NCBI RefSeq assembly: GCF_000143535.2 | Contig: NC_037319.1 | Coordinates: forward strand, 1,426,001-1,490,000 | Reading direction: 5' to 3' | Length of the DNA: 64,000 bases | Origin: Botrytis cinerea B05.10 | Taxonomy: Eukaryota > Ascomycota > Leotiomycetes > Helotiales > Sclerotiniaceae | Shown: positions 10,963 through 23,356 of the stretch, piece by piece | How positions within the stretch are numbered: the first letter of the stretch is position 1 | Layout of the letters: every line of letters begins with the position of its first letter | The notes under the pieces: generated by a model | Seen by the model: the letters and a program-made list of their open reading frames with translations, nothing else | Told to the model about the DNA's origin: nothing | The model's database searches: none | Translations under genes and position numbers: made by a program

Positions 10963-11906
10963 ATGGCAATGCCAACGGCAAAGGCAAAATCCAAACCTAA
11001 GCCGCAGCTCAAAGCTAAGCCAAAGGTCACAACCCAAATCCAAACCCCCGAATTAGTTGTCGCAGAACCACCATCGCTGGCTCCAAAACCTCTCAAGTAC
11101 CATAGCTATGCCGACATTCTGGCTGCGAAACCACATACCACAATTCTCTACCAATCAGCTTCGCATACTGGATACATTGTGACGTCTTACATAGCTGGAA
11201 CCTTCCTTCTGGGGTTTGCCGGTCTCACTTGTACGTTTTTTCTCATTCATTGACCAGACATCTTGCCCTCAAGAACCCCTCGCTAACCCATTTTCTTCAT
11301 CTACCAGTTTGGAATAATTACGTTCATATCCCTGATGATATCGCTGTATGGGTTCCCTATGCTTTCGGTGGCATATCTTTCCTCCTCGCTTGTTGTGGAG
11401 GCTACGTCATTCTCTCTCCCGCCGGTCTCATAAAATCTATAACCGCCGTCCCTGCCAGCCTATGCGCCCATCCTCCAAAAGTCGCCGCACCTCTCTATGT
11501 AGAGGTTGCTCTCAAAAAGATCGTTCCTATTCCTTTCATGCCTCCACGCATCCTAACTCTACCACCATCTTCCCTACATCTTACAAGTCATCTTTATCAA
11601 GCCAGAACACCCGCTGAGGAACGAGCATGGAATAGAATAGTTGAGGCAAAGAAAAGAGAATTAGCGGAATATGATCGGACACATATCATTGGTAGAGGAA
11701 CACGAAAGATTTCGGTGGGCTTATTTGAGCTGGTAAGGTCATTTGGAAGATGTTGGACAAGGGATGGATTCATTCCAGTGAGGGTTACAGAGAGAGGAAA
11801 GGGAAGAGTTTTGAAATTAGATGGAGAGGCTGGATGGGCACAAGATGGAGGGAGAGCGTTGGAGAAAATTATAAAGGTTCAAGAGTCTAAGAGAGTGGGG
11901 TTCTAG
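10963..11906 (+). CDS. TMEM223-like mitochondrial membrane protein
   Basis: Exons 10963-11230 and 11308-11906 join over a 77-nt intron (GTACGT, branch-like GCTAAC, CTACCAG) to give 288 residues. The N-terminal 30 residues are Lys/Pro-rich. Two hydrophobic segments follow: about 65-90 (ending FLLGFAGLTF) and about 105-128 (PYAFGGISFLLACCGG), separated by a short NNYVHIPDD loop. The C-terminal half is soluble and basic. This two-helix layout, with YADILAAKPHTTILYQ before the first helix, fits the TMEM223/TMEM186 type of inner mitochondrial membrane protein; that assignment is from family memory. The frame stays open upstream of the chosen ATG and encodes FFTSTTLCRSTARK, like a mitochondrial presequence, but contains no ATG. 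Divergent partner of E3BP. Confidence 0.65.
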
Positions 11907-12860
11907 ATCTAGTTCGGGAGGGAATAGCCGAGAAATCGCTTCGCTAGTAGGGGACCAGGAGAAATACTGTAGACCCGAAAATATTTGTACAATACAAAGA
12001 TATCACACATTACAATGGTACATCTGAGCCGAATATTATACTCACTTAACTATAGCCTAATGGTTTAATTTACATACTCGTGAAGATCTCAAAGTGCTCG
12101 TCCGAAATTGTAAATTATCATAACCTATCAACATACAATCGGTGTTTTAGCGAATAATCACGCAGGGTTGGAAGGGGGGCAGCAGCACTGTGATCACATT
12201 TCTAAACCTATACTTTCAAGGTAGTCAGAACTCTGACGTAGGGTCTTAACAAAACATATTGGCCACAAAAAATTGAACTGGCAAGGCTCAATTCCTCATT
12301 CTGTGATTTGACTTTCTTGAATAATCATCCGAAAGCATCCAATCTCTGTCTCCAGTCTGGGAATTCCAGAATATCGTCAGGTAGTTCCAAAGTACTAAAA
12401 CAAATTCATATTTGAGGTAGAGAACTACACGATGAGAAGGCACTTTTTGGACGTACCCTTTCTGTCAGTGAGGATTTGGTGTGGCTGTAGTAAGGATGAT
12501 TGTTGAGAAGTCAAAAATATGATAACATCAGATCGAATGATATGTTTTTGGTTATCAAAAGATGTATGTAAGACCTTGTGAGATTATCGGGGTACTTAGG
12601 GAGAAAGCAAATTAACTTTACAATAAGATCATTATTTCTTCTCTTCCCAATTTAATATTGTCGTTTACACTCTCATATCATCTTGCGTCTAAATCCCAAA
12701 TCCCGTCAGCATCTAAAGGCACATTATTACATAAATTACTAGAATATAAATGAGATTTCACTTCTATGTACCACTTATGACTTTGATTTATCACTTATAT
12801 TCGCTAAAAGCCCCCAAGCCAAATGAGATGGGTGATATGAGTTGTGCGCACGCGTTCGTA
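11907..12860. other. Intergenic region
   Basis: It contains the 3' UTR of the TMEM223-like gene, then AT-rich sequence with several T-runs. No coding frame with protein-like content was found. Confidence 0.5.
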
Positions 12861-12871
12861 CTCACTAATGT

Positions 12872-14493
12872 CACAGTAAGTATGCCATTTGTAGATATGC
12901 AACAAAAACTACAATCCTTAACCCAAAGCTAGGAACTGATTGTGTAAAAGCTCCCTATTATGATAATTCCACGGTACGCATGTGTTATTCAGGCATGCAA
13001 CAAAGCATTATAACAGTATTACTGTGTAGATTAGACCAAGCTTTCGATATGTACCACGGTGAGTACGGATTTTGTAGATAAGCAACAAAAGAATGTATTC
13101 TCCAAACCAAGAATCTGTATCAAACTACATATAAAACCACGGTTCATACTAATTTGAAATATGCAACAAAAGCCGCATTCAATCTATTCGTGTAAGACTC
13201 ACTCAGTCAAGGGCAAGGAGCTGTGCCAAGCGTGAACCACGGTGAGTTCAGTCTTTTCAAATATGGAACAAGTCAACATCTGCTGCTAATCCTAGAGCTT
13301 CATAGCAATCTTTGTGGTAAACTGCGATCCGTGTGCCATTTTTAGACATGCAATAGAATATCTAATTTACCACTGCAGTTAAACACGAGGCTTCATGGCC
13401 TATATCCTACGGTAAGTAAGCATGTTAAGTGCAAAAAAAGAGATTGAACGCTAGAAGCTCTTCACGATCGTAATACATATTACAAACTATTATACGTCTC
13501 TCCAGCCCGTTACTAAGAAAAAGAAGAATTGAACTTGAATAGTGAACTAGATCTCTGGCCTAGAAGCCGATTACAATCTTATATGAAATATACGGCCAAA
13601 ATCAGATCTCTTCCAAACACCAAGGACGCAGAAACTAGACTCAGATACACGATGTACTGATATCTTTGGTTCAAGTCTGCAATCCGTACCATTTTCCAGA
13701 TGTCAGGTTTGAGAAAGCGCACTGTTAGTAAAGTACAAAACGTGTACCAAATAGTACATATGAATTAGATATACAAGCATGAGCGACGTTAGCGAATGTG
13801 ATCTAAAATAGAAGGGATGTAGCATTTAATTTTGTATACACATGTTAGATATTTCGCAGGGAGCTTCTTACTGTTACAACCACTCATCCACACAGGTTGT
13901 ATACGGATTATATCAAACGGTTCTTATGTAGTCATAGTCAGGTAAAGAGTGCAATAGGAAGTTCCTTCCCCGAGAAACTTCATGATACAAGCATTTACAT
14001 TTCAAACAACAAGCGAGCAAGAACCAGATTATCCTTCAAACTTCGCCATCGAATTTTGCGTAAAGAGACCGTAGATGAGTATACCGAGAGGATTGGATCG
14101 AATCTGAGGGTAACAGCTACAAGACATCGTAGTATGCGGAATGTGGGATGCCACTGTAAGCACGCATTTAGATGCGCAACAAAGATTCGGTAATCGACCC
14201 CTTAGCATACACTCGGTACAAGAAGACCAACAACCAGCATGCTGTGATATATACGCAATAATTGATACGCAACAAGAAAGCTCAGGAGAGTAACTACTAC
14301 CAGATCCGTAAGCATTTCAGACTCGTGAAAACCCAATTAGAGGTATATTGAAATAATGAAGTGTATACGGACCGGTCTATACTCTATATACAGTTGTATT
14401 TAGAAAGCCAACCAAAACGAAATAGCAAGCTTGTTTTCAACGAAACACGATCCCGTTTGTACGCATATATTTCCATATATGCAACCAAACAGC
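12872..14493 (+). repeat. Degenerate interspersed array of a splice-donor-containing motif
   Basis: A motif close to CCACGGTAAGTACGCATTT, then TTAGATATGCAACAAAA, recurs on the plus strand. Clear copies start near 12872, 12969, 13054, 13137, 13237, 13326 and 13406, 80-100 bp apart. Looser copies start near 13984, 14151, 14251, 14302 and 14453. The invariant parts are CACGGT(A/G)AGT and TGCAACAAA. Sequence between copies is much less conserved but often holds an AAGCT- or GAGCT-rich word. No long reading frame runs through the array, so coding repeats are unlikely. It may be an old minisatellite, repeated RNA modules, or clustered binding sites. Confidence 0.6.
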
Positions 14494-15464
14494 AAACTAG
14501 TCTCTTTCTCAAGTCTTCACAAATCGCATACAGAAATACCCCGTAGCTATCTAACCACTCATATTTGCGTACGAACTAATCGCGAGGACCTCTACCATCT
14601 ATAACCATCTATATGTATACACACACACACCACAAGTTCCCAAGTTCGTACTAATACCCAATGCCCAATCCCGGATCCCCAGACTACATTTCTTCATCTT
14701 CCATCTACACTCCAGATTCCCCTACCGCAATCCCCATCCACAGCTTCAATTTCACCTCGATCAAACATCTCCAGATTCCTCTCCAAATTCCACTCCCACA
14801 CCCATAACAACAAACTTGAACAAACCAAACATACAGCAACCCCACCCCTACACCTAGAAAACACATCTCTCTCTTTCTCTCTCTTCCCATAACCCTATAT
14901 CCACATCCCCGCAAGAGAATCTTCATCCTTCAACCTCACAAATCTGCGCCAGGAAAGAGAAATAAAAACAAATGTATATAATAAACATTTTCCTAGTAAA
15001 TAATACATACACATCATGATCACTTATCGAATTTTCCACGAATAAATAAATAAACATATCATATAGTGGGAGGCGGTATGCATACTATAATGGATAAATA
15101 TACTGTATGCTGTATTCAGAGAGAGATAAATATATAAATACATAGATATACACAATAAAAATCCCATTCTTAATCTTGATCATCTATATCAATTCTGCGT
15201 CAATTTTATGTCAATTCTATATCAAAACCGTAGCAATACAGCAGCACCACACGAAATGCTACTCGCCATATCACATCTCATCATATATACCCCCCTCCTC
15301 ATCAACTCACAAACCCGCAAGCAAACCTACAAGCAAAGTACCAAGGAGCTCCAAGGAACTCAAGGAACTCAAGGAACTCCCCACATCCAAATCCATCCAA
15401 ATCCAACCCAACCCAACTCAACAAAAGACTATCTCAACACTCCCCTCTCTATATCTCTAATTAT

Positions 15465-15502
15465 CAATCTCAATCTCAATCTCAATCTCAATCTCAATCT
15501 CA
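15465..15502 (+). repeat. (CAATCT)n microsatellite
   Basis: About six hexamer copies. The same hexamer expands again at 42953-43005. Confidence 0.9.
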
Positions 15503-16115
15503 ACCACAACCATAAAATCCATACACCCCACAACCCCAAGGCCATAGTACTAGTGAGTAATAGCATAGACATGAAAGTTTTCCCAGCAATTCATTCACTC
15601 CCAATAAGCGAGGTAAGAGGTGAGTGAGGTGAGGTGAGGTGAGTTGAGGGGTTAAAGGTTTAAAGGTAAGATGTGAGAGGTATTGCCACAGCGCATTATA
15701 GATTTATTCTCATCTCTCATCTCTCATCTCTTACCTCTCACCTCTCACCCACTCCAACAAGCAATTATCTGCCGCGCATCAGATCAGATCAGATTAGATG
15801 CGAACAAAACAAAACAAAACAAGATGAGAGGAGAGGAGAAGAGAGGAGATAAGACCCAAATCTTCCCCGTATTTACCTATCTAGAGAAGACACATTTCCC
15901 TATTTTGTACATCGATATTGGAGCAACACAACAATAAATATCGTCGTCACGCTAGATAGAAATAGTAGATGTGAAAGAAGTTTTATGAGATGCTAATTGC
16001 TAGCTACTATTTACTACCGACGGAGAGATACGAGATGAGATATACATATATACACATGCACAGCCAACCCCCTCCCCCCGCAACCAATTCATATCTAAAA
16101 ATCTAAGCAAACAAA

Positions 16116-16118
<3 letters not shown>

Positions 16119-16150
<32 letters not shown>
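16119..16150. repeat. (CA)16 microsatellite
   Basis: Uninterrupted dinucleotide run following an AAACAAAC tract. Confidence 0.95.
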
Positions 16151-16154
<4 letters not shown>

Positions 16155-18295
16155 GCCAGCCAACTCAAGAATCCCAAGAATCCCCACCTCAGCCAGCAAT
16201 CAGGAATTAGGAATCAGGAATCAAGAATCGAGAATCAAGAATCAAGAGAAGGAAGAACCTTAGAACCCCCGACTCCCGAGTTGAGCTACCGATTTCGGGT
16301 TATAGTATTATGTGATCACAATGGTGATCCGCGTATGTATATATATGGTCGAATAGAGAAGTAGCTGACTTCCTGTTGAAGATAGTTTTTACTTATTTAC
16401 TGGTTTGGGAGTTGTATTGTATCATTGCTTACTTTGTAACTTTTGATAGGATGATACTATACGGTGCGACTGATGATATGATTGAGATATATACACGAGC
16501 AATGGGATTCAGAAGCAGAAGCAGAAGGAGAAGGAATATACAAGTAAGAAACATGACAGATCATTCTTCAATCACTAAGATACATGATCGAATCCAAGCG
16601 AGAGCGAGTCCAGACTGCCCGATATGCAGTCCAAACGATGAAACCACATATTCACGAATCCCCGCAATGTCAATTACCCGAAACGACGAGTGAAATTCTT
16701 CACAACTCCAGTAAGGAGCCCTCAAAACCCTCATTCCCATTCCCCGTATTCGCGATGCAACTTCCTGTTGCATTCAAAAATAGGCTATTACGCATACGCA
16801 TATCCGGGTCTCCCTTCGTCTTTGATACATGATATATCTGACGCAATTTTCGCGGATTAATATATATATGCCTGGATACTTGGATACTACCCCATACACA
16901 TAAACGATCACTGCGACACTCTAACTGCACTTGGAAAGACGTTGGCTCGGAGACGTCGCCAAGTTCCGATACTGCAATGGCGAGACCAGTAATCCTTACC
17001 TTACATGAAACAAAACGTAACGGTAAGACAACACAAGGACTGTCCAGCAAACAATGTTCCCATTCATTCGGATTCTCAGACCTGCACTCGAGACAAAACC
17101 TATCGAATTAACTTCTTTAGAAGCAACAAATCAATTCCTATCCGTCCATACATCGCCTTTGGTCACTCTAATCGCGCGCTTGGGACTCGTATGTATGTAC
17201 ACGTGCGTGCATATATAACAAACAGTTGTTTTCCTTACTCCGTACAGCTTTGTACGTGTTGTACACCATTTAAGACCGTTTCGCTACACCACCTTCTACT
17301 TATCTCCAGGGGAATTTCCGGTTGGTTCGAGCTTTCGTGTGTAGAGTACGTGCAGATGTGGCTTACAGGCTTTTGCAGAATACCAAGCGCTTGCGATTGT
17401 ACTTCGTACATGCAGGAAAAAAATTGGAGAGAAAAGATAACACAATGGAAATGGAAATAGAAATGGAAATGTAGTCAGCAAGCCATTAAGTCAGCTAGAG
17501 CCTAGCAGGCAAGTATAAATGAAGAACGCAATAAGAACCGAAAAGAAAATGCAAGAGAAGAAAATGGATACGTGATACTAGAGTTCTACCAATCTCTTCT
17601 CATGAAGTTATTTTGTAGTCAATAAGTGAAGGGAGATATAGGTACTAGCGAAGTCTGACGTGGTACTTACCCACCTGTCATTGACGATGAAAATGGCGAT
17701 ATAAAACTGATGTGCCGGATAGCCATAGCCATAACCATACCATTAATCTCCTCAAGTCGTCATTTTTTGAAATAAGTAATATCTGGTTTGGTAGGCACGG
17801 AGTAATTTGTGATCAGCAAAGGATCCTTGGCAGAGTAATACCTACCGAACCATGAAACGATTGATGATCTGATCTAAACTCTTCGATTCCAACCCCTCCA
17901 TGATTTGAATAAATCTACAAACTCTAAACGCCGATTCCATTAGACTCGGGGTTGATGCTGGTATGGTGTGGTGGGGGAAGTATAATACAACTTATTCTAA
18001 TCTTCTAGAAAGAAAAATAAGCTTGATAAACTGTCGGTGAGGAAGCGAGATCAATGCAAACTGCACCTGGACAGACCCCAGCCCATGTTTGCTTGTACGC
18101 TAGATGTGCAGATTCTTTTTTCCTTCAGACGTTGGGACTGAAAGTTCTACATATTGTGTAAGTAGGTACTTCAATAGTTGAGTTGTATACGTAGGTAGTA
18201 TCGTTAGACTTCTTCGTGCGGCATAGGCTGTTGGGTCTTCATTAGGTTGACCGCACATAACGTCTTCGTGTTCTAATGGTGTTCATTTGTGCCAC

Positions 18296-18463
18296 CTATG
18301 TACAGAGAGCAGTGAGAGTTAGAAGCCTACAGAGTATCTCGTACACATCTCCAAAAAACTCGTAAACTCTTCCGATGTTGGTGGCGGGGTTAATTCTCGA
18401 GCCAGCAGTGCGAAAGTGGTACGAAATAAACGCTTTGACAGCTTCTGTAACCATGCGAGGCAT
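18296..18463 (-). CDS. Hypothetical small ORF (55 codons)
   Basis: MPRMVTEAVKAFISYHFRTA begins this short frame. The start has a favourable context (CAACAATCATG) behind a T/C-rich leader with TTTTTTCTTTTTCTCTTTTG, as many fungal mRNAs have. No domain is recognised. GT-AG sites exist inside and after it, so it may be the first exon of a spliced gene that I could not assemble. Confidence 0.25.
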   Translation of the reverse strand: MPRMVTEAVKAFISYHFRTAGSRINPATNIGRVYEFFGDVYEILCRLLTLTALCT

Positions 18464-21453
18464 GATTGTTGAGTCAAAAGAGAAAAAGAAAAAAGATAAT
18501 GGGATATCGATCAAAGTGACAAGTCTGGTTAGAACTTGAGAAGAAAGATAAGATCTTATCTGAATAATGGAGTAAGGTTTGGTTAGATTTTCTGCTTACC
18601 TATTAAATATTCAAATCCATGACCATGTCATTGACGCAAGCCATTTCCCTTCCCACAATCTCAATCTCAATCCCTCAATCCCTCAATCCCACCCACCTCC
18701 TTCATCTCTCGCTTCACCGCCGCTGTCCCTGTCCTTGTCACAAATCTCTAATGGGAGAAAAGATTTGACAATTTTTTCTGGTGAAGGATTGTGCAGTCGT
18801 TTGTTTCCGCTTTGCAATCTTAAACAATCGTATTGTGATTATCTGATTACCCAGACAACAGCCGTTACGGTGGACAACGATAAGAAAATCGTCCGTGGTT
18901 CAGATAGAATATCAATTGATGTCTCTCTCCTCCTCCGCTTGCTCCGTTAGAGACGGTGTCATTTCCGACGTACTCATTTCGTTTGAGAATGTCGCAGTGA
19001 TGCATCCCGAAGCATCCGATCCCTCGAAGAACATCTTTAAAAAATATGATATCTGATGAAAAGTATCAAATCACAATGTTGCAAGTCACCTGCTTCATTG
19101 GCTCATGATTGGGAACGCAGTCTTTTTTTTTTTTAGCAGATGAGATGTAATCCCCACACACATGGTGCATGTCCCATACATGCACGCCGTGCTCTGAATG
19201 GCTTGTGGAATAAAGTATTCGCGAGGCGCGGCCAAGCTTACATATTGGACGGCGCATGTAACACACCTTGATGATTAGACTAACAGTAGTCTCTTGGATT
19301 TTATGACCGGCATATGCTGCGACCAGCACACACTATTGGCCTCAGCATCATATCCTTCCTTTCGATTCTTTTGCCTTGCGTGGGTTCTATTTGGATTACC
19401 TTCCTAATCGTTCATTCGTCCCGTCCGAGTGCATGGAGAGTGTGGACGTGCAAGAGAAAGAGAAAAAAACATCAAATAGTTGCAGACATCGTACTTCGTA
19501 GCCACCACTTCGAACATGGCGGGGCTCCTCATGCCGAAAGGCGTCATTCCTATTTTGTTTTCCACTGCTTTCTCGTGTCTCTCGTACACCGATCATTCGA
19601 TGGTGTGTGCGTGAAATCCACTTCTTCCATTCGTTATCAATTTTGTGGATCAAACACCTAGTGAGCCCGTGTAAACCGTTTGTATGGAGTGATGAAGTGA
19701 TCAAGATGGCATGACAGACAATCATTCTCATGTTTGAAAGAAGCTGACTCAGGAACTAAGCGCGCTTGACTCTACAAAAGATCACAGACATTCGGAATGT
19801 GAAAGATTAGAATAGTTTCACATGACCTGCTCACACGGGTCGTCGAGGCTGAATTTTGGTTTCGCAAGGTTTCGTATCACCAAATGAATTCGCAGTTTGG
19901 AGTAGTATGGATTTGGGTGAAATGTGACTGCGGTCAGCAGAATTCCCGAAGAAGAAAGAGTGTGCCATGGGATGGACGGCTTGACGCGTGTAGATGATGA
20001 AAAGATGGTGGCGAAGATAGACTGGAAAGTGTGTCTCTTGAAGGAGTCACAACATACAGCATTGGTAAGATGATGAAGCGGTGAAGGAGGAAGGATTCGT
20101 AGTTTGGGACCTAAAGATGCAATAGTACAGCGTGCGTAGATGAAGATATCGTAAGAAAAGGTCGACGGTAGCTTATGTTAGCTGTTTATGTCTGTTTGCT
20201 CGTGGGCCTTGGCCTGTTACCCCAGTCCTCAAGTGTGTCTTGTCCTCTTAGTAGTCTTGGTAGAGTGGCCGCAGATAGAGGTTGGCGTGATGATCCACTC
20301 GACCGTTTCCCTAATAAGGTTTTGAGTTTGGGGCGTTTTTCTTCACCTTGTTGCCGAGTCTAGGATTCATTTCAGAAAATGCGAATGCAAATCATGACAA
20401 GATTCCTCGAAACATTGGAAACTCAAATCCGGAATGGAGGGGTAAGAAAAGGATATTCGGGTACGACTGCTCTTGAGGGACGATTCGTGGTGACTTGTTA
20501 AAGTGATGGTGGGGTGTTTGAGACAAGGATAACTTACAATGCTCCGTAAAAATGAAAAGTCGGCTGGTTGTCTTGGATGACTATGGCTTGCTTGCTTGCT
20601 TGCCTGCCTTTCCTTCCATAGCAAGCCCTGCAGGTCGTATGTAAATCATTTTCCTGCCCAATCGTCCACCCAGCCTTCAAGATTCCCCATCGCATTCCAT
20701 CAGAGGTATCCAGATAACTTCCGCGATGTTACTCAAAACCTGGTGACCATGACCAGAAATCTTCCGGTTACCAGAGATCTTGACCCATAAGGTTTCGATG
20801 TTTTCCCCCTTTCGACATGCTTCGTGACGTCGTCATGAATGCGTTCTGTCGGTACTTCTTCGTGCAAACCGGCGAGACTGGGGTTTCAAGCATTCGACGT
20901 GTTCAAAAAAAGTGACAGCAGGCAAATTACAGCATACCCACTCGTTGCGCGAGGAAAACACTACAAAGTAAGGCATCGAGGGACTGTGGAGGGGTGATGG
21001 CTGAATTCCGAAGACAAGGCGTTGATGAAGGAGATGATGTACATTTGATATGCACCTTGGCAGCCTTGAATATGGGTAGATACGAGTAATGGCAGGAGAT
21101 GCACACATCGGTGCCGACGAGATGATACGAAAAGAAACAAAACTGGCGTAGATCTGTATCAGAATATGTAGCTTCCCCCATCGCCCGGCTGAAACGAGGA
21201 CATGTTATGAGGTAGCGGTGGTCGACGATGAGGTAGCAAGTATATCGAATGGTCACGCCCGTTTGGGTAGCATGGGAGCCCCAATCAAGAAGTTTACGAT
21301 CATCAAGAGCTACCTCCTGTGGACTGCCTGCGATGCACTGCCTACTTTGGACTAATTGCATCGACATTGCCTTTTTTGATCTTTCTTCTTTTTCTTTCTT
21401 CGGCGTTGAGCTCGTTTGTTTTGATTTACCCTCGGTCGGAGGCAGGCAAGCGA

Positions 21454-21526
21454 TACATACACACAGACATACATACAGACATACAGACAGACATACATAC
21501 AGACATACATACAGACATACACACAC
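21454..21526 (+). repeat. (ACATACAG)n microsatellite
   Basis: Imperfect CATA/CAGA tetramer tract of about 70 bp. Confidence 0.9.
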
Positions 21527-21591
21527 GCCAGCCGCTGCCATTGAATGATCAAAGTGCGTGGTGATTAATTCCTAGACACAGCTAGCAGCCC

Positions 21592-21650
21592 ATGCCCGCA
21601 ACTGCCCATGCCTGCCCATGCCTGCCCATATCTGCCCATATCTGCCCACA
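21592..21650 (+). repeat. (TGCCCATGCC/TGCCCATATC)n decamer repeat
   Basis: Five to six tandem decamers; the second half changes GCC to ATC. Confidence 0.85.
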
Positions 21651-22118
21651 TCGAGCATAGTCCTTCCCGCCCTGCTCGCCCGTGTATCTCTGTCTGCAGA
21701 CGCGTACGTGCAATAGGTAGCATTCGCTTTCTTTCTTTTTTGCAAAAGGGTCCTGCTGGTCTATTGATCTCCTTCCTTGTCTCCTTGCTCCTTGCTCCTT
21801 GCTCCCTGGTCGCTGGTATTACATTTGCGCACAGACTTCAGCCATTAGAGATTGGGAAAATGCGACAGTCTAGCCTATCAACGGCGCGAGAGTAAAGACT
21901 CCAATTTCCAAATCCACTCCACATCTGCGTCGCTCTCCCACTCTTCAAATTAACGAAACATCCTCACCTATTATATCGTTCGACTTGTCCATCCTCGCCG
22001 CCGCCAAATTATTGTGCTCGACAAGTGCATAGAATAATTCCGCTGATCAGATCAGAACCAAGAGAAGCATGAGAAACATCCCCACAAATCAATCCATCCC
22101 GCTCTCCTCTCACATACC

Positions 22119-22148
22119 TGCTGAATGCTGAATGCTGAATGCTGAATG
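22119..22148 (+). repeat. (GCTGAAT)4 heptamer repeat
   Basis: Four adjacent copies, followed by a related TCAATAC repeat to about 22174. Confidence 0.85.
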
Positions 22149-23356
22149 TTCAATACTCGATACTCAATACTCAATAAATCAAATCTTCAATCCAATCAAA
22201 TCTGTTTCGTGTGCTGGTATTGGTGCTGGTGCTGCTGCTCATTGCTCGTCGCTCGTCGCTCGTTGCTTGGTGCTTCTCCATCCTCTCCACTCCTCTCGCT
22301 CTCTGAGTCGTATTTTCTCCAAACGGACTTTTTCGCACATCTTTCTCCCCATCTCTCTCTCTTCCCTCTTCTTCTTCCTCTTCTTCCTCTTCTTTCCGCG
22401 CTTCAGTCTACAAGGTCCTTCTTAAATATTCATTTTCTGTTAATTTAATTTCTACAGTACATAAATTGTTCAGCACATACGCTACGACTTGATATTGCAT
22501 CTGGCGTCGCAAACTAGGAAGAACCCTTAAAAAAAGCCAGGGAATATATGCTTGGGAGTGGGTATTTGATCTCATGTACCCTGGTCTTACAGTAGTGGAG
22601 TCTTCCTGTACAACGAAAGGAATTCGACGAACGAACGGCCGAACTCGCTTTGCATATCCATAACGCCTGCACACTTACAATCCATACAGAAGGAAGGCCC
22701 TCGAGCCTGGTAAGCTATTGGTCCCTCGGAACCTTGGTATAATACTTCGCAAGCGGCAGAACTTCTCTGTTTAGATATTGTCGTCGCAGAACTTAGGGAG
22801 TGTCCCACCCTTCTCTTCTTCGTTCGATCTTTCTCTCTTCCCAAGAAGTGTCGTGAGAGTCTCAGAGCTGTATTGCTCTCGGTGTTCCGCACCACGATAA
22901 GAGCGTTGCAAGAGGTACGTCCCAAAAATTTCCTATCCGTTTTCGATCTTCGTTCCGAGAAACATATCTTCTATCATATGCAGGAGACTTTTTTCGCGAA
23001 CCTAAGAGGCAGTGATCGTAGAATTTGATCTCCTGCGCGTGGAAGACACGGGCGAAGAGCTCCATGGCTTTTTTAGGAGATAGCACCAGATGGGATCTTC
23101 TTTCCGAACCATTCACACATGAGATACTATCTTGTTGTCACACCAAATGAATTGAAAACCTTCTAACGACGTTGTGTAATCTGCAGACTGCCCAAGCAAT
23201 TTCTTTTCTCAACACCTCGAGTTGTACTCTTGCCATACTACGAACGTTTCCCTTCGAATACAAGGCCCGCTGATAGCCTAGTTTGAAGCGACTCTTCTCC
23301 CGTCGAAGGGCTCTCGATTGCAATAAACATTGGTGAATGAAACACATGCATCCTTA

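Larger units (their letters stand above)
14500..18295. other. Gene-free, simple-repeat-rich region
   Basis: From 14560 to 15550 the plus strand is C/A-rich and nearly without G, then GAGGT- and CTCATC-type tandem words follow (15615-15745), then a CA microsatellite. From 16.3 to 18.3 kb the composition is ordinary. A minus-strand 32-codon frame at about 17880-17980 reads protein-like (starts MESAFRVCRFIQ) but cannot be joined to anything. I see no convincing gene. Confidence 0.45.
18464..23356. other. Long gene-free region upstream of the LRR gene
   Basis: Nearly 5 kb with only scattered frames of 60-120 codons, none with a recognisable domain. The longest (minus strand, 20927-21541) begins by translating a microsatellite and is not credible. 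Minus-strand frames at 22587-23347 look somewhat protein-like, but their joins are unclear. The right end must hold the promoter and 5' UTR of the LRR gene. Confidence 0.45.

Noticed and set aside
15619..15745. CRISPR-like direct repeats
   Set aside because: Repeats are 5-7 bp tandem words without spacers; this is eukaryotic simple-sequence DNA.
20927..21541. Minus-strand 204-codon open frame
   Set aside because: Its start translates an ACATACAG microsatellite (VCLYVCLYVC); the rest shows no domain and no plausible promoter or conservation cue.
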